Positions 15,304 through 22,910 of a stretch of DNA of 40,182 bases are shown piece after piece. The stretch is taken from NCBI GenBank assembly GCA_016934635.1, contig JAFGSK010000088.1, forward strand, positions 1 through 40,182, given 5' to 3'. The first letter of the stretch is position 1. Every line of letters begins with the position of its first letter. A program made the position numbers and the translations under genes. The stretch is from Caldifarciminota bacterium (GTDB taxonomy: Bacteria > Hydrothermota > Tepidihabitantia > B3-TA06). The notes under the pieces are model-generated. The model saw nothing but the letters and a program-made list of their open reading frames with translations, was not told the origin of the DNA and ran no database searches.

Positions 15304-16317
15304 CTATGCCGTCACGGTTGCGTAAACCACACACTCTGGCCAATGGGGTACGGGCAAGGGCCGGGATTCAGCCAGGAGCCACAGGAGCGAAGGATCTGCC
15401 TCGGTCCAGCTCTTGGCGAAGAAGGGCTGGGCCACCGCAACCTGGTTATCCAGGTCATAGGCCAAGGCATAGTGCAGCCTGAATGGACCTTCAGATGCGA
15501 TCATGACGAATGCGGTGTCGGGAATGAAGTTCTGACTTGTTCCCGAGGTATCTATATAGATGCCGTCGTATTCGTAGATGTCCACCCCTGCAAGTCGTCC
15601 AATGTAGTTGGAACGTCCCACAGCTATCTCGCCGATTTGGAAGTTTCGGTAGTTGAGCATCTCACGGACCTTGGTATGGGCAAGTAACGCGTCAACCGCA
15701 TCCTTGCCTGCGATGGCTACGTCAGGGGAGTAACCTGTGGCCTGGGAGATAAGTCGTTTCCAGGTAAGGATATCGGCAACAGGATCGGAGTTCGCGGTGT
15801 CGGACCAGAGATCTGTCCCGGTTAGAACAGGTTTGTGCTCAGAAGGTAAAAGATAGTCTATCTCGAAGGCTATATTCTCCTGGTTCACGGTCAGTTTACC
15901 CAGAAGGCTCTGGGCAGCCATCCACTCGGTTGTCCGGACGATCATATTCTTGAGATCGGCCAGTTCGGTTGCAACCCGCTGTTCCAGATACACATCGGCT
16001 CCACCAGGGCCGAGATAAAGCGCGGATCCGGGTGCACGCACCGACAGTAGATCGTTGGCGGCCATGACCTTCTTTGGCCGAAGCCTTGGAGCCTTTACGG
16101 TCTGCATCTTGCGAGCAAGCTTATCTACAACTATACCGCCTTCGACCGGCGAAACGAATGGTGCCAGTTTCTTACCGCCTACAAGCAGATCAACGTCTAT
16201 CTCCTCGGCAAGCGCCTGAACCTTGGTCTTGAAAACATGATCCAAAAGGAATGATCCAACGGCCGGTATCTCGTTTATGGCCGTGGTTAAGGTTCTCCAG
16301 TGTAGTAAATCTGCCAT
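15304..16317 (-). CDS. Major capsid protein, lambda gpE family
   Basis: A 337-residue protein close to lambda gpE in length (341). Residues ~50-95 carry the family features FVSPVEGGIVVDKLARKMQT and APRLRPKKVMAANDLL. The C-terminal part has ADPSLLWLLAESRPLPVPHW, where E-type capsids end with a beta segment near the host-protein surface. It follows a gpD-like decoration protein, the same pairing as in lambda. This differs from Mu itself (gpT), so the head module is a mosaic. The start follows AGGAGG. Confidence 0.85.
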   Translation of the reverse strand: MADLLHWRTLTTAINEIPAVGSFLLDHVFKTKVQALAEEIDVDLLVGGKKLAPFVSPVEGGIVVDKLARKMQTVKAPRLRPKKVMAANDLLSVRAPGSALYLGPGGADVYLEQRVATELADLKNMIVRTTEWMAAQSLLGKLTVNQENIAFEIDYLLPSEHKPVLTGTDLWSDTANSDPVADILTWKRLISQATGYSPDVAIAGKDAVDALLAHTKVREMLNYRNFQIGEIAVGRSNYIGRLAGVDIYEYDGIYIDTSGTSQNFIPDTAFVMIASEGPFRLHYALAYDLDNQVAVAQPFFAKSWTEADPSLLWLLAESRPLPVPHWPECVVYATVTA

Positions 16318-16326
16318 TTAAACCTC

Positions 16327-16707
16327 CTATGTTTGATCGGCCTTTACGTATATCCCTGAGGCCTGGAGGTCGCGCATACCCTTGGCTATCTTTACAGGGT
16401 CAGTGGTTCCCCACCCAAGGGCATTCTTGCGAAACTCGCCGTGAATCCAGGCAATGGCGCTAACGTCACCTGTCTCGTCTGCAACGTCTTTAGCTAGGAT
16501 TGCCCTTGCGACCTCGGTGCCGTCCGAGGCGTCCGGATCCCAGTCGTAGTACTTGTAATCCGTGCTGTTACGGCCCAGAACCCGGCCAGCGGTTAGGACA
16601 CCGACGGTATCCTCTATCACAACAGGGATGATTACCACCGGGTGATTGCCTGCCAAGAAATCCTGGGCAGCCAGATTCTCTTCGGTTATCCCGTAGCTTT
16701 CAGGCAT
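16327..16707 (-). CDS. Head decoration protein, gpD-like
   Basis: A 126-residue protein directly before the major capsid gene. Residues ~20-65 (HPVVIIPVVIEDTVGVLTAG, then RVLGRNSTDYKYYDWDPDAS) match the HDPD/lambda gpD family, whose trimers stabilise the capsid. DGTEVARAILAKDV is the usual central motif. It is slightly longer than lambda gpD (110). The start follows GGAGG. Confidence 0.8.
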   Translation of the reverse strand: MPESYGITEENLAAQDFLAGNHPVVIIPVVIEDTVGVLTAGRVLGRNSTDYKYYDWDPDASDGTEVARAILAKDVADETGDVSAIAWIHGEFRKNALGWGTTDPVKIAKGMRDLQASGIYVKADQT

Positions 16708-16801
16708 TAAAAACCTCCAAATTCCAGCCCCGCATCTTCTTTTTGAAGAGGAAGGGGTCCCCCGATATCATTCTCGGGTTTTTGATGTTTACCTGAATCA
16801 T
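16700..16801 (-). CDS. Possible 33-residue protein
   Basis: A short open frame from ATG at 16801 to TGA at 16700, overlapping the decoration start by 8 bp and filling the gap after the scaffold gene. It is basic (MIQVNIKNPRMISGDPFLFK at its start). No strong ribosome site is present. It may be chance. Confidence 0.25.
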   Translation of the reverse strand: MIQVNIKNPRMISGDPFLFKKKMRGWNLEVFNA

Positions 16802-16809
16802 CTCGGGAT

Positions 16810-17592
16810 TCAGGTTGAGTTCCCTATACTCTGGGCTATCCTGCGTCCCAGGGTTTCAAAAGAGGTGTCTTCCCGGACAGAAGGAGTAGCAAACTCGGAT
16901 AAAGGAACCAGGCAAGGAAGAGATTCAACGAGTCTTAAGAAAAACGCCTTCGAAGAGATCGAGGCAACGCCTTGGCCTGTGATCCTCGGTTCAGTGGGAA
17001 GTTCTGCAATGAACTGCGTCAGGGCATCTGGGTCCCAGGCTCTAAGCAACCTACCCTCGCGCACCAGTCGGTCAACAAGCAGCCGTGCTTCCTCTAACTT
17101 GGCTTCGTTTTCTTCACCGTTCCCGTCGTCGACAGGATGAGTTTGCGAGGTGTCCTCTTTACCGTCTTCGGCTTGTTCTTGCACATGTTGTCCGGTGTCC
17201 TGATTCAGGGATTCTTTACCTGCTTGACTCTCACGCCTCAGGCGTTCTTGAAGAAAAGCAAGTGTGTCTCCTACCTTCTCCCTGACCCGTTCATCGATCT
17301 CCTTAAGGACATCGGCAGCCGCCTTCAGTGCTAGAGGAACGACCTTTGGTTCGCCTTCTACCAGATCGACCACCAGGAAGCGGTATGCATCATCCGGATT
17401 GAACTCTGCTGAGCCAGGGTCGGCCAAAGGATCGACCCACAAGCAGTATGCGGCAAGGGCTTGCAAGCCCAAAGCTTGTTTAAGTCTTTCCATGGCTTGC
17501 CCGAGATCCCAAGGATAATCCTGGGTTGCAAATCCCAGCTCATCGAGAGGTGTTGATGTGTTGATATTGATTGTAAACCTCCTTTCACTCAC
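16810..17592 (-). CDS. Capsid scaffold-like protein (Mu I/Z C-terminal type)
   Basis: A 260-residue protein at the head of the late operon. Residues ~80-200 are acidic and helical (VLKEIDERVREKV, then a Gln/Glu/Asp-rich linker), followed by RLVREGRLLRAWDPDALTQF, like the scaffold segment of Mu gpI/Z. No protease motif is visible in the N-terminus, so this appears to be scaffold only. The start is uncertain: GTG at 17592 is used, but AGGAGG lies just inside the frame, where no standard start codon follows. Downstream are decoration and capsid genes. Confidence 0.5.
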   Translation of the reverse strand: MSERRFTININTSTPLDELGFATQDYPWDLGQAMERLKQALGLQALAAYCLWVDPLADPGSAEFNPDDAYRFLVVDLVEGEPKVVPLALKAAADVLKEIDERVREKVGDTLAFLQERLRRESQAGKESLNQDTGQHVQEQAEDGKEDTSQTHPVDDGNGEENEAKLEEARLLVDRLVREGRLLRAWDPDALTQFIAELPTEPRITGQGVASISSKAFFLRLVESLPCLVPLSEFATPSVREDTSFETLGRRIAQSIGNST

Positions 17593-17608
17593 TATTGATT
17601 ACGAGACA

Positions 17609-17636
17609 ATTATGATGGGTTATGTGAATGATGCAA
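17609..17636 (-). promoter_or_regulatory. Weak candidate promoter for the late module
   Basis: TTGCAT (17636-17631), a 16-bp spacer and CATAAT (17614-17609) on the minus strand, ending about 17 bp before the GTG of the scaffold gene. The match is modest; phage late promoters often need an activator. Confidence 0.3.
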
Positions 17637-17662
17637 TAGAAGATTGACAATTCAAATACGCT

Positions 17663-17741
17663 CCTTTTCCCCTTCCGGGACACTTGCGGCCTAGAAGGCC
17701 ATGCTTGCGAACCGAAGGTTCTAAAAGATCGCGGGAAAAGG
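17663..17741. repeat. Multi-branch hairpin element
   Basis: An outer 9-bp stem CCTTTTCCC (17663-17671) with GGGAAAAGG (17733-17741) encloses two three-base-loop hairpins: GGCCT-AGA-AGGCC (17688-17700) and GAACC-GAA-GGTTC (17709-17721). It lies in the ~355-bp gap between the divergent scaffold and surface-protein genes; apart from promoters, that gap holds no supported gene. Confidence 0.65.
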
Positions 17742-17870
17742 CAGATTGAAGGAATAAAAGACTTGTTTTTTTAATTTCATGAAAAAGGAGTCTAGATTTT
17801 GATTCCGGTTGGAAACAATCGTTATTTATCAAAGAGATCGAAGGCAAGTGGAAGTGTGTTACAGGGGGCG

Positions 17871-17899
17871 TTGACAACCTGAGGGTTTCAGAGTAGACT
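17871..17899 (+). promoter_or_regulatory. Promoter of the surface-repeat protein gene
   Basis: TTGACA (17871-17876), a 17-bp spacer and TAGACT (17894-17899), about 50 bp before the ATG. Confidence 0.6.
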
Positions 17900-17947
17900 A
17901 TCTATGTTAAAAAGAAAGCTATGAATGTGTTGAATAGGAGGAATTGT

Positions 17948-18898
17948 ATGATGCGAAAAGTGCTTTTAGCCGTCCTTGTGATAGCCCTAGTTGGCATACC
18001 ATCTTTTGTCAATGCCCAGGAGGGTTATCGACACCGGGCAGTATGCATATCACTGGTACCTTATGTATCCACTTCGGGATCACAGGCCGAAAACACCGTC
18101 CACAACTTTTCCTTGAACCTTTTGGGCGGTTACTCCGGCGGTCTTAAGGGCTTTGAACTGGGAAGCTTACTGAACATGGAGAATGGGTCTGTTACAGGTC
18201 TCCAGATGACTGTAGGAGCAAACTACGTGGGCCTGGACGCGAATGCGATACAGATTGCCGGCGCTTTCAATTACTCAGGTTGGCATACCGGAGGTCAGCT
18301 TGCCCTGGTTAACATCTCAGGAGACGTTGTAGGCGCGCAGGTGGGATTGGTCAACATCGCCAACGACGTCCAGGGCGCTCAGGTTGGTTTCTTTAACTTC
18401 TCCAACGAGGTTATCGGGCCTACCGTAGGCATATTCAATTTCTCAAAACGCGGACAATTCCACATCGACCTGTGGATAGGTGAGAGTTCCCTTCCGGGTC
18501 TGGGAGTCAAGATGGGATCCCAGTCTTTCCATTCCATCCTTTCATTCGCAGCTCAACCACTGGGAGACGATATCTGGTGGATGCCTGGTGTCGGTTTCGG
18601 GGGCCACATCTACTACGATCTCTTCTTTGTAGACATAGACGGGATCGGCTACATGGCCAACGCCGTAAACGCCATGTCTGAAGGCGCGGAATTTGAGATG
18701 CTTAACTTCTTCAAGATCCAGATTTCTGCAGGATGGCTCTTCCCGCCAGACTTCGCCGTTTTCGCAGGCCCGACTGTGAACATATTCACATCCGATAGTT
18801 ACCCAGACCAAACCCCATCCTTCTACGATTTTACCCTGGTTGATAACGATAATCTGAAGATTTGGCCTGGTTTCGTCATAGGGGTACAGCTGCGGTAA
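17948..18898 (+). CDS. Secreted surface-repeat protein, LA_2272-like
   Basis: A 316-residue protein from ATG at 17948, preceded by AGGAGG; the upstream in-frame ATG at 17921 lacks a site. A signal peptide (KVLLAVLVIALVGIPSFVNA) is followed by a likely cleavage after VNA. Residues ~60-165 hold tandem beta repeats of the GLQxGLVNxxxDVxGAQVG type, as in LA_2272-family surface proteins. The C-terminal half is beta-strand-rich and ends in FVIGVQLR, consistent with an outer-membrane barrel. It lies beside phage late genes but points away from them. The function is unknown. Confidence 0.7.
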   Translation: MMRKVLLAVLVIALVGIPSFVNAQEGYRHRAVCISLVPYVSTSGSQAENTVHNFSLNLLGGYSGGLKGFELGSLLNMENGSVTGLQMTVGANYVGLDANAIQIAGAFNYSGWHTGGQLALVNISGDVVGAQVGLVNIANDVQGAQVGFFNFSNEVIGPTVGIFNFSKRGQFHIDLWIGESSLPGLGVKMGSQSFHSILSFAAQPLGDDIWWMPGVGFGGHIYYDLFFVDIDGIGYMANAVNAMSEGAEFEMLNFFKIQISAGWLFPPDFAVFAGPTVNIFTSDSYPDQTPSFYDFTLVDNDNLKIWPGFVIGVQLR

Positions 18899-19022
18899 AG
18901 TTATTACGTCCAGCCTTTCAAACCCAGAGATCGTAAGATGTCAATTAAAAGTTATTTGGATCGGTCGATTCATCCTTTAAGTTCCCTTGACGAAGACAAA
19001 CTCCGCAAGTATTCTTAGGATC

Positions 19023-19562
19023 ATGAAAGGTTTGTCGCGTTACATCCTTTTTGCCGCACTCGCTCTGGGTACAGCTTTTTCGGGTTGCGCCAGCAAGGAC
19101 GCGGAAGGCGTAAAAACGATGCTCGAGGATTACTGGCAGGCTCTGTTTGAAGGCAAACCACGAGAGGCCTACTCGATGTTGACAAGACAAAGCAGGAAGA
19201 CGACGAAACTGGATGATTACGCCGAACAGATGGCTTTTGGCCTGGATACTTCGCCGGCAAAGGATAGCTTCTGGTCAGAATACTCTGCATTGTGCAACCT
19301 CAGCATGGGGCCTGTGAAGATAACCGATGATACTGCAGAGACTGACATAATTATCACTTACCCCCACATGCCCACCCTGGTGAAGAATCTGGGTCTGAAG
19401 GCAGATTCGCTTTTTCCTACTTCCGATTCGCTTGCCCGTAAGGAATGGATGTATCGTGAGCAAGCCAAGGCCTTACGTGAACATCGATACATGACTATGG
19501 CTTATCATTTAAGCCTCAGACTTCACTGGGAATGGTTTGGTTGGTATCTCATTTTTGAATAA
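19023..19562 (+). CDS. Lipoprotein with NTF2-like (DUF4878-like) domain, paralog 1
   Basis: A 179-residue protein. The signal has FSGC as lipobox near residue 22, so it is likely lipid-anchored. Residues ~35-60 (LEDYWQALFEGKPREAYSML) are the opening helices of NTF2-like DUF4878-type domains. ATG at 19023 is chosen because it starts the signal peptide; a TTG further upstream is less likely. AGGA lies only 2 nt before it, so translation may be weak or coupled. First of three tandem paralogs. Confidence 0.65.
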   Translation: MKGLSRYILFAALALGTAFSGCASKDAEGVKTMLEDYWQALFEGKPREAYSMLTRQSRKTTKLDDYAEQMAFGLDTSPAKDSFWSEYSALCNLSMGPVKITDDTAETDIIITYPHMPTLVKNLGLKADSLFPTSDSLARKEWMYREQAKALREHRYMTMAYHLSLRLHWEWFGWYLIFE

Positions 19563-19577
19563 AACCGGAGGCAAGAG

Positions 19578-20120
19578 ATGAATCGAAGTTTGAGCATCTT
19601 TCTGGGTTTGGGATTACTGGTCCTGGCATCCAGTCAATGCAAGAAGACCGATGAGGTTCCTGTGATAAAAGAGACGGCCAGAAACTACTGGGATGCTCTC
19701 TTCCGGGGACAAACCCGGGCGGCTTACGAGATGCTTGATTCCGAGAGTCAAGGATTCATAGTCTTTCCTGATTATGCCCGGAAGGTGGGTTTGTACCCAT
19801 CAAGTATTAAGGAGGTCAGGGATTATTGGGAGGTATACTACCCGCTTACCGAAATCCAGATTCAATCGGCGACCTTTGATCGGAAGACCAAGACCGCAGT
19901 CGTCTCCCTAGTTTTAACACAGCCTGACCCGAAGTGGTTCCCGGACGATGCAGTGGCAGAGGCCGAGAGTCTCGGTCTTGAAGAAGGAGAGAAGGGCCGC
20001 TTCGTCTTAAGGGCCATGACCGAGGCCTTGAGGGAAGGAACAGTGCCTGTTGTCAAGATAGCGGAGAACACGCGGCTTATCAAGGAAGAAGACGAGTGGC
20101 GAATCGTGTTTACCAGATAA
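19578..20120 (+). CDS. Lipoprotein with NTF2-like domain, paralog 2
   Basis: A 180-residue protein with a signal peptide and the lipobox ASSQC. Residues ~33-52 (ETARNYWDALFRGQTRAAYE) match the same motif as the neighbouring paralogs. The mature domain ends in DEWRIVFTR, the usual final strand of the fold. An AAAACCGGAGG site precedes the ATG, and the stop of paralog 1 is 15 bp upstream, so the genes are probably co-transcribed. The ligand is unknown. Confidence 0.7.
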   Translation: MNRSLSIFLGLGLLVLASSQCKKTDEVPVIKETARNYWDALFRGQTRAAYEMLDSESQGFIVFPDYARKVGLYPSSIKEVRDYWEVYYPLTEIQIQSATFDRKTKTAVVSLVLTQPDPKWFPDDAVAEAESLGLEEGEKGRFVLRAMTEALREGTVPVVKIAENTRLIKEEDEWRIVFTR

Positions 20121-20190
20121 AACCAGCCAAAAAGGGTTGCTTTACCCGTTTGAGTGATTATAGTCATGGGAAAGAACAGTGGAGGATGAA

Positions 20191-20727
20191 ATGAGAAAAA
20201 TATCAATGACTTTGGGGTTGGTGATCTTAGCTTCATGCGTCTCGTGTGTAGATGAGACGGACGCTATCAGAGAATCTGCCTCGCTTTACTGGCGGGCGAT
20301 CCTCGAAGGGGATTACGACACGGCATACAGGATACTTTCACGGGAAAGCAGGGTCAGGTTTTCAAGAACCGAATTCGAGGAATCTTTAGGATTCGTCAAC
20401 TTTACCGACGATGTCAAGCTCAGAAAAGCATGGAGAAAAGAAGCCGATTTCGTCATTGAAGATATTAAACAACGAGGCAAACAAGCATGGGTTGTGATTT
20501 CTTTCCACGTGCCTGATCTGGATGCTATTAAAGAGAGTCTGAACGAGGAAGCGGTAGAAAAGAATATAGAAAAGAAAACCAAGCAGGATACTGCTAAGAT
20601 TGCCGAGTGGTACAACAAACGCATGACCGAGGAGATACGCAAGCAGCGGTTCAATCGAACGGTAATAGATGAGGAAACGAAACTTATCCGGGAAGCCGGG
20701 ATATGGAAGGTTCTTTTCGGTGAGTAG
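20191..20727 (+). CDS. Lipoprotein with NTF2-like domain, paralog 3
   Basis: A 178-residue protein from ATG at 20191 (MRKISMTLGLVILASCVSC), preceded by GGAGG; the earlier ATG at 20179 gives an atypical start to the signal. The lipobox is LASC or CVSC. Residues ~25-50 (IRESASLYWRAILEGDYDTA) repeat the paralog motif, and the domain ends in AGIWKVLFGE. A Lys/Glu-rich insert (EKNIEKKTKQD) is specific to this copy. The next gene overlaps it by 8 bp. Confidence 0.65.
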   Translation: MRKISMTLGLVILASCVSCVDETDAIRESASLYWRAILEGDYDTAYRILSRESRVRFSRTEFEESLGFVNFTDDVKLRKAWRKEADFVIEDIKQRGKQAWVVISFHVPDLDAIKESLNEEAVEKNIEKKTKQDTAKIAEWYNKRMTEEIRKQRFNRTVIDEETKLIREAGIWKVLFGE

Positions 20728-21250
20728 AAGATACAATCTCCCATTCATGCTTTACCTTCTGGCAAGTCTCCTTTCGACTGCCAGTTGTGGTGGTGCTGCG
20801 GATCATGAAATCAGCTTTTCTCCACCTGAACCCCATACAATTTCTGCGTTCGGTGAATGGGCGGAAAGCACTCCCCTGCTCTTCAGGATAATCAAGGTTA
20901 GCGTAGAGGACAGCATTCCTTTCGGGGAAGCTACAGAGAAAGCAACCAAAGGCAACCATTTCGTGGTTATCAGGTTACAGGTGATGCCCGATCAAAAGGC
21001 ACAAAGTATGGTAGATTACGCTAAACAGGTCAGCCTGGTTGACGCTTCAGGAAAAGGCTGTCAGCCGGACGAGTTTCGATTCGGCGCGACCAACGGCATC
21101 AATACCTCGGCTGTGATAATTAAGTCGGGCAGGTTCGTCGAGTACTCGGTTCCCTTCCTCGTACCAAAGGATTTCAAGCCCCTTGCCTTGCGCTGCACGG
21201 GAGACGCTGATTCCGAACCCGTACATATCGCGCTGAGGCGGGAAGAGTAA
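20720..21250 (+). CDS. Lipoprotein with DUF4352-like domain
   Basis: A 176-residue protein. The GTG at 20720 overlaps the preceding stop and opens with a signal ending in STASCGGA (lipobox TASC). A longer frame begins at 20669 but would overlap paralog 3 by 59 bp. The mature part resembles DUF4352-type Ig-like lipoproteins: FRIIKVSVEDSIPFG, FVVIRLQVMPDQ, VEYSVPFLVPKDFKPLALRC. Such domains are common in secreted and prophage-borne lipoproteins. The function is unknown. Confidence 0.6.
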   Translation: MSRRYNLPFMLYLLASLLSTASCGGAADHEISFSPPEPHTISAFGEWAESTPLLFRIIKVSVEDSIPFGEATEKATKGNHFVVIRLQVMPDQKAQSMVDYAKQVSLVDASGKGCQPDEFRFGATNGINTSAVIIKSGRFVEYSVPFLVPKDFKPLALRCTGDADSEPVHIALRREE

Positions 21251-21253
21251 GCG

Positions 21254-21290
21254 CCCCACGACTTTACTACGTAAAGCAGCGGGGACCCCG
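21254..21290. repeat. 37-bp structured repeat, copy B
   Basis: Same length and ends as copy A: CCCCACGA, an inner stem CTTTAC-TAC-GTAAAG (21262-21276), then CGGGGACCCCG. The inner arm differs from copy A, but pairing is kept. Confidence 0.7.
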
Positions 21291-21396
21291 CAGGAGGACT
21301 GGCCGAACACCGCCGATCGCTCACCGCTGACAGCCGACGGCTTACCGCAGAATACCTCAGTGTATCAAAATTCACTACGGAGGAGAGTTCAACAAG

Positions 21397-21455
21397 TCAA
21401 GGTAAGATGCGTATACCTTGAGGATCAAGCCTTAACTTTAATCCGTGAAGGCTTG
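21397..21455. repeat. Two inverted repeats in the lipoprotein-repressor gap
   Basis: TCAAGGTA/TACCTTGA (21397-21421, 9-base loop) and CAAGCCTT/AAGGCTTG (21426-21455, 14-base loop). No U-run follows. They lie in the 351-bp convergent gap 21251-21601, which also holds repeat copies B, C and D and no supported gene. Confidence 0.5.
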
Positions 21456-21500
21456 CTACATAAGTCAATTTATGGTTCTTTCGAGATTCTCCCCTTCTTT

Positions 21501-21551
21501 CGGGATCCCGCGATGTCACACAGCTAGATTGTCACACAACGAGATCGTGGG
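21501..21551. repeat. Structured repeat, longer variant copy C
   Basis: Read on the minus strand it starts CCCACGATCTCG and ends TCGCGGGATCCCG, like copy A, but the centre is longer, so the whole is about 51 bp. It contains a near-duplicate GTGTGACA. Confidence 0.5.
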
Positions 21552-21560
21552 TTCAAATTT

Positions 21561-21597
21561 CGGGGTCCCCAAGTGGAGACGAAGTATCCTCTTGGGG
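21561..21597. repeat. 37-bp structured repeat, copy D
   Basis: On the minus strand it is CCCC, a 10-bp arm, loop TTC, a 10-bp arm, GGGG, ACCCCG: a 14-bp stem with two mismatches, the same size as copies A and B but with unrelated arm sequence. It directly follows the repressor stop codon and could also act as its 3' hairpin. Confidence 0.65.
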
Positions 21598-21601
21598 TAA
21601 T

Positions 21602-22267
21602 TTACTCAAGCATCTTTTGCACCGCCACTACCCTGCCGATAATCCGGTCCGAGCCGCCCAGTATGTGCGGCGGGTAATTAGGGTTGGCTGGAACAAGGAT
21701 GTGAACGCTTACGTCCTTCTGGTTGTTTATCTTAAGCTCCTTGATGGTAGTTTCGCCGTCGATTAGCGCCACTACGATAGCGCGGTTAGGCGGTGAAGGG
21801 TCCGGGCAGACGATGACACGGTCGCCCTCGGAGAGCCTTGGCTCCATCGAATCCCCGTGAACAATCAAGGCAAAGGTCTGAATGTGACGGGCACTTGCCT
21901 CCTGTACCGGCATGTATTCGAGTACTACCTCATTTGAATAGCGTGGAAAGCCTGCCGGAACCGAACCGAGAACCGGTATCCACCGCACCGGAAGACGCTC
22001 CGAGTCAGGCACGTCAGGGAGCTTCTCCATCTCACCCTCTCCGGTAACCAGCCAGTGAAGGGAAACCTCGAGCGCTTCGGCTATCCTGTAAAGGAGGTTC
22101 ACGTCGATTCGTCGTTCCCCTCGTTCATAGCGAACCAGAGAGTTGCGGTGTATCCCCAGCTTAAGGCTTAACTCATCCTGGTTGAGCCCGCGTTCCCGGC
22201 GGGCCGCACGGATACGCTGGCCCACCAACTCATCCGAGCTTTGTTCAGCTTCGTCAAATTGATCCAT
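21602..22267 (-). CDS. Prophage repressor, XRE HTH + S24 LexA-type autoprotease
   Basis: A 221-residue protein from ATG at 22267, preceded by GGGG. Residues ~15-75 are a cI-type HTH (RIRAARRERGLNQDELSLKL, then HRNSLVRYERGERRI). Residues ~110-221 are an S24 peptidase: a cleavage-type Ala-Gly in VPAGFP, the catalytic Ser in VHGDSMEP, and the catalytic Lys in the IDGETTIKEL segment. It should hold the prophage silent and self-cleave after RecA activation. It is divergent from the Gam-like gene, and the shared control region contains operators and a TTGACA/TATAAT promoter. Confidence 0.85.
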   Translation of the reverse strand: MDQFDEAEQSSDELVGQRIRAARRERGLNQDELSLKLGIHRNSLVRYERGERRIDVNLLYRIAEALEVSLHWLVTGEGEMEKLPDVPDSERLPVRWIPVLGSVPAGFPRYSNEVVLEYMPVQEASARHIQTFALIVHGDSMEPRLSEGDRVIVCPDPSPPNRAIVVALIDGETTIKELKINNQKDVSVHILVPANPNYPPHILGGSDRIIGRVVAVQKMLE

Positions 22268-22336
22268 AATTGTCCCCAATCGGTTGTGGAAAAGCGAACA
22301 AATCACCCAAAAGAGTGCAATTAAACATCGGTAGTC

Positions 22337-22364
22337 TTGACATTACACCCAATTGGATTATAAT
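22337..22364 (+). promoter_or_regulatory. Early promoter opposite the repressor
   Basis: TTGACA (22337-22342), a 16-bp spacer and TATAAT (22359-22364), leading to the Gam-like gene. The -10 lies inside a near-perfect palindrome. Confidence 0.7.
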
Positions 22365-22391
22365 TCCAATAATGTGTGAACCCATTTGGAT
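22349..22391. promoter_or_regulatory. Repressor operator region
   Basis: CCAATTGG at 22349-22356, a 19-bp near-palindrome with ATTGGA (22352-22357) and TCCAAT (22365-22370) centred on the -10, and a further CCATTTGGA at 22382-22390. Repeated TTGGA half-sites over the early promoter fit repressor binding. The repressor assignment is by position. Confidence 0.5.
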
Positions 22392-22430
22392 GATTTTACT
22401 GACAAACCCTTGGATGTCAAGGGGGGAAAG

Positions 22431-22910
22431 ATGAGTGTAAGTATAGAAACAGAGATAAATTCCTGGCGCGATGCGGACAGGATACTCGCTCGACTGGCAC
22501 GCATCCACGAGAGGCTGGGGCTTTTGAGAGAAAGAGCCGACGAGCGAATCGAGATTATTGAACAGAGGTTGGGGGAAGAAAGCTCAGGACTCCTGTCTGA
22601 GGCGGGCGTCCTCAGGCAGGAGATCGAGCGATTCTTTCGCTGTAAAGATGATGAGAATCCTGAGGGCATTCGCTCCCGTACCCTGCCTTCCGGCAGGATA
22701 GGTTTGAGGTTCACTGATCATCTCGAGATAAATCGCCCTGAGGTTACTATGCGCAGGCTTGCCGAGCGAGGATTAGGTGACTGTATCCGTCTTCGTCAGG
22801 AAATCGACCGACAGGCTCTGCGCAGGTTGGACGATGCAACCCTGCGCAGTCTTGGTGTAAAACGGTTGAGACGAGAAGTCTTCTACGCAGTACCGAGAAA
22901 GAAGGGGTAA
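22431..22910 (+). CDS. gam: Mu Gam-like host-nuclease inhibitor
   Basis: A 159-residue protein from ATG at 22431, preceded by GGGGGG. A long coiled coil (residues ~10-75, RLARIHERLGLLRERADERI) precedes a C-terminal globular part, LPSGRIGLRFTDHLEINRPE, then DATLRSLGVKRLRREVFYAV. This is the Mu Gam plan; Gam binds DNA ends and blocks exonuclease. It is the first gene of the early plus-strand cluster, as in Mu-like phages where Gam follows the transposase genes. Here no transposase precedes it. Confidence 0.8.
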   Translation: MSVSIETEINSWRDADRILARLARIHERLGLLRERADERIEIIEQRLGEESSGLLSEAGVLRQEIERFFRCKDDENPEGIRSRTLPSGRIGLRFTDHLEINRPEVTMRRLAERGLGDCIRLRQEIDRQALRRLDDATLRSLGVKRLRREVFYAVPRKKG

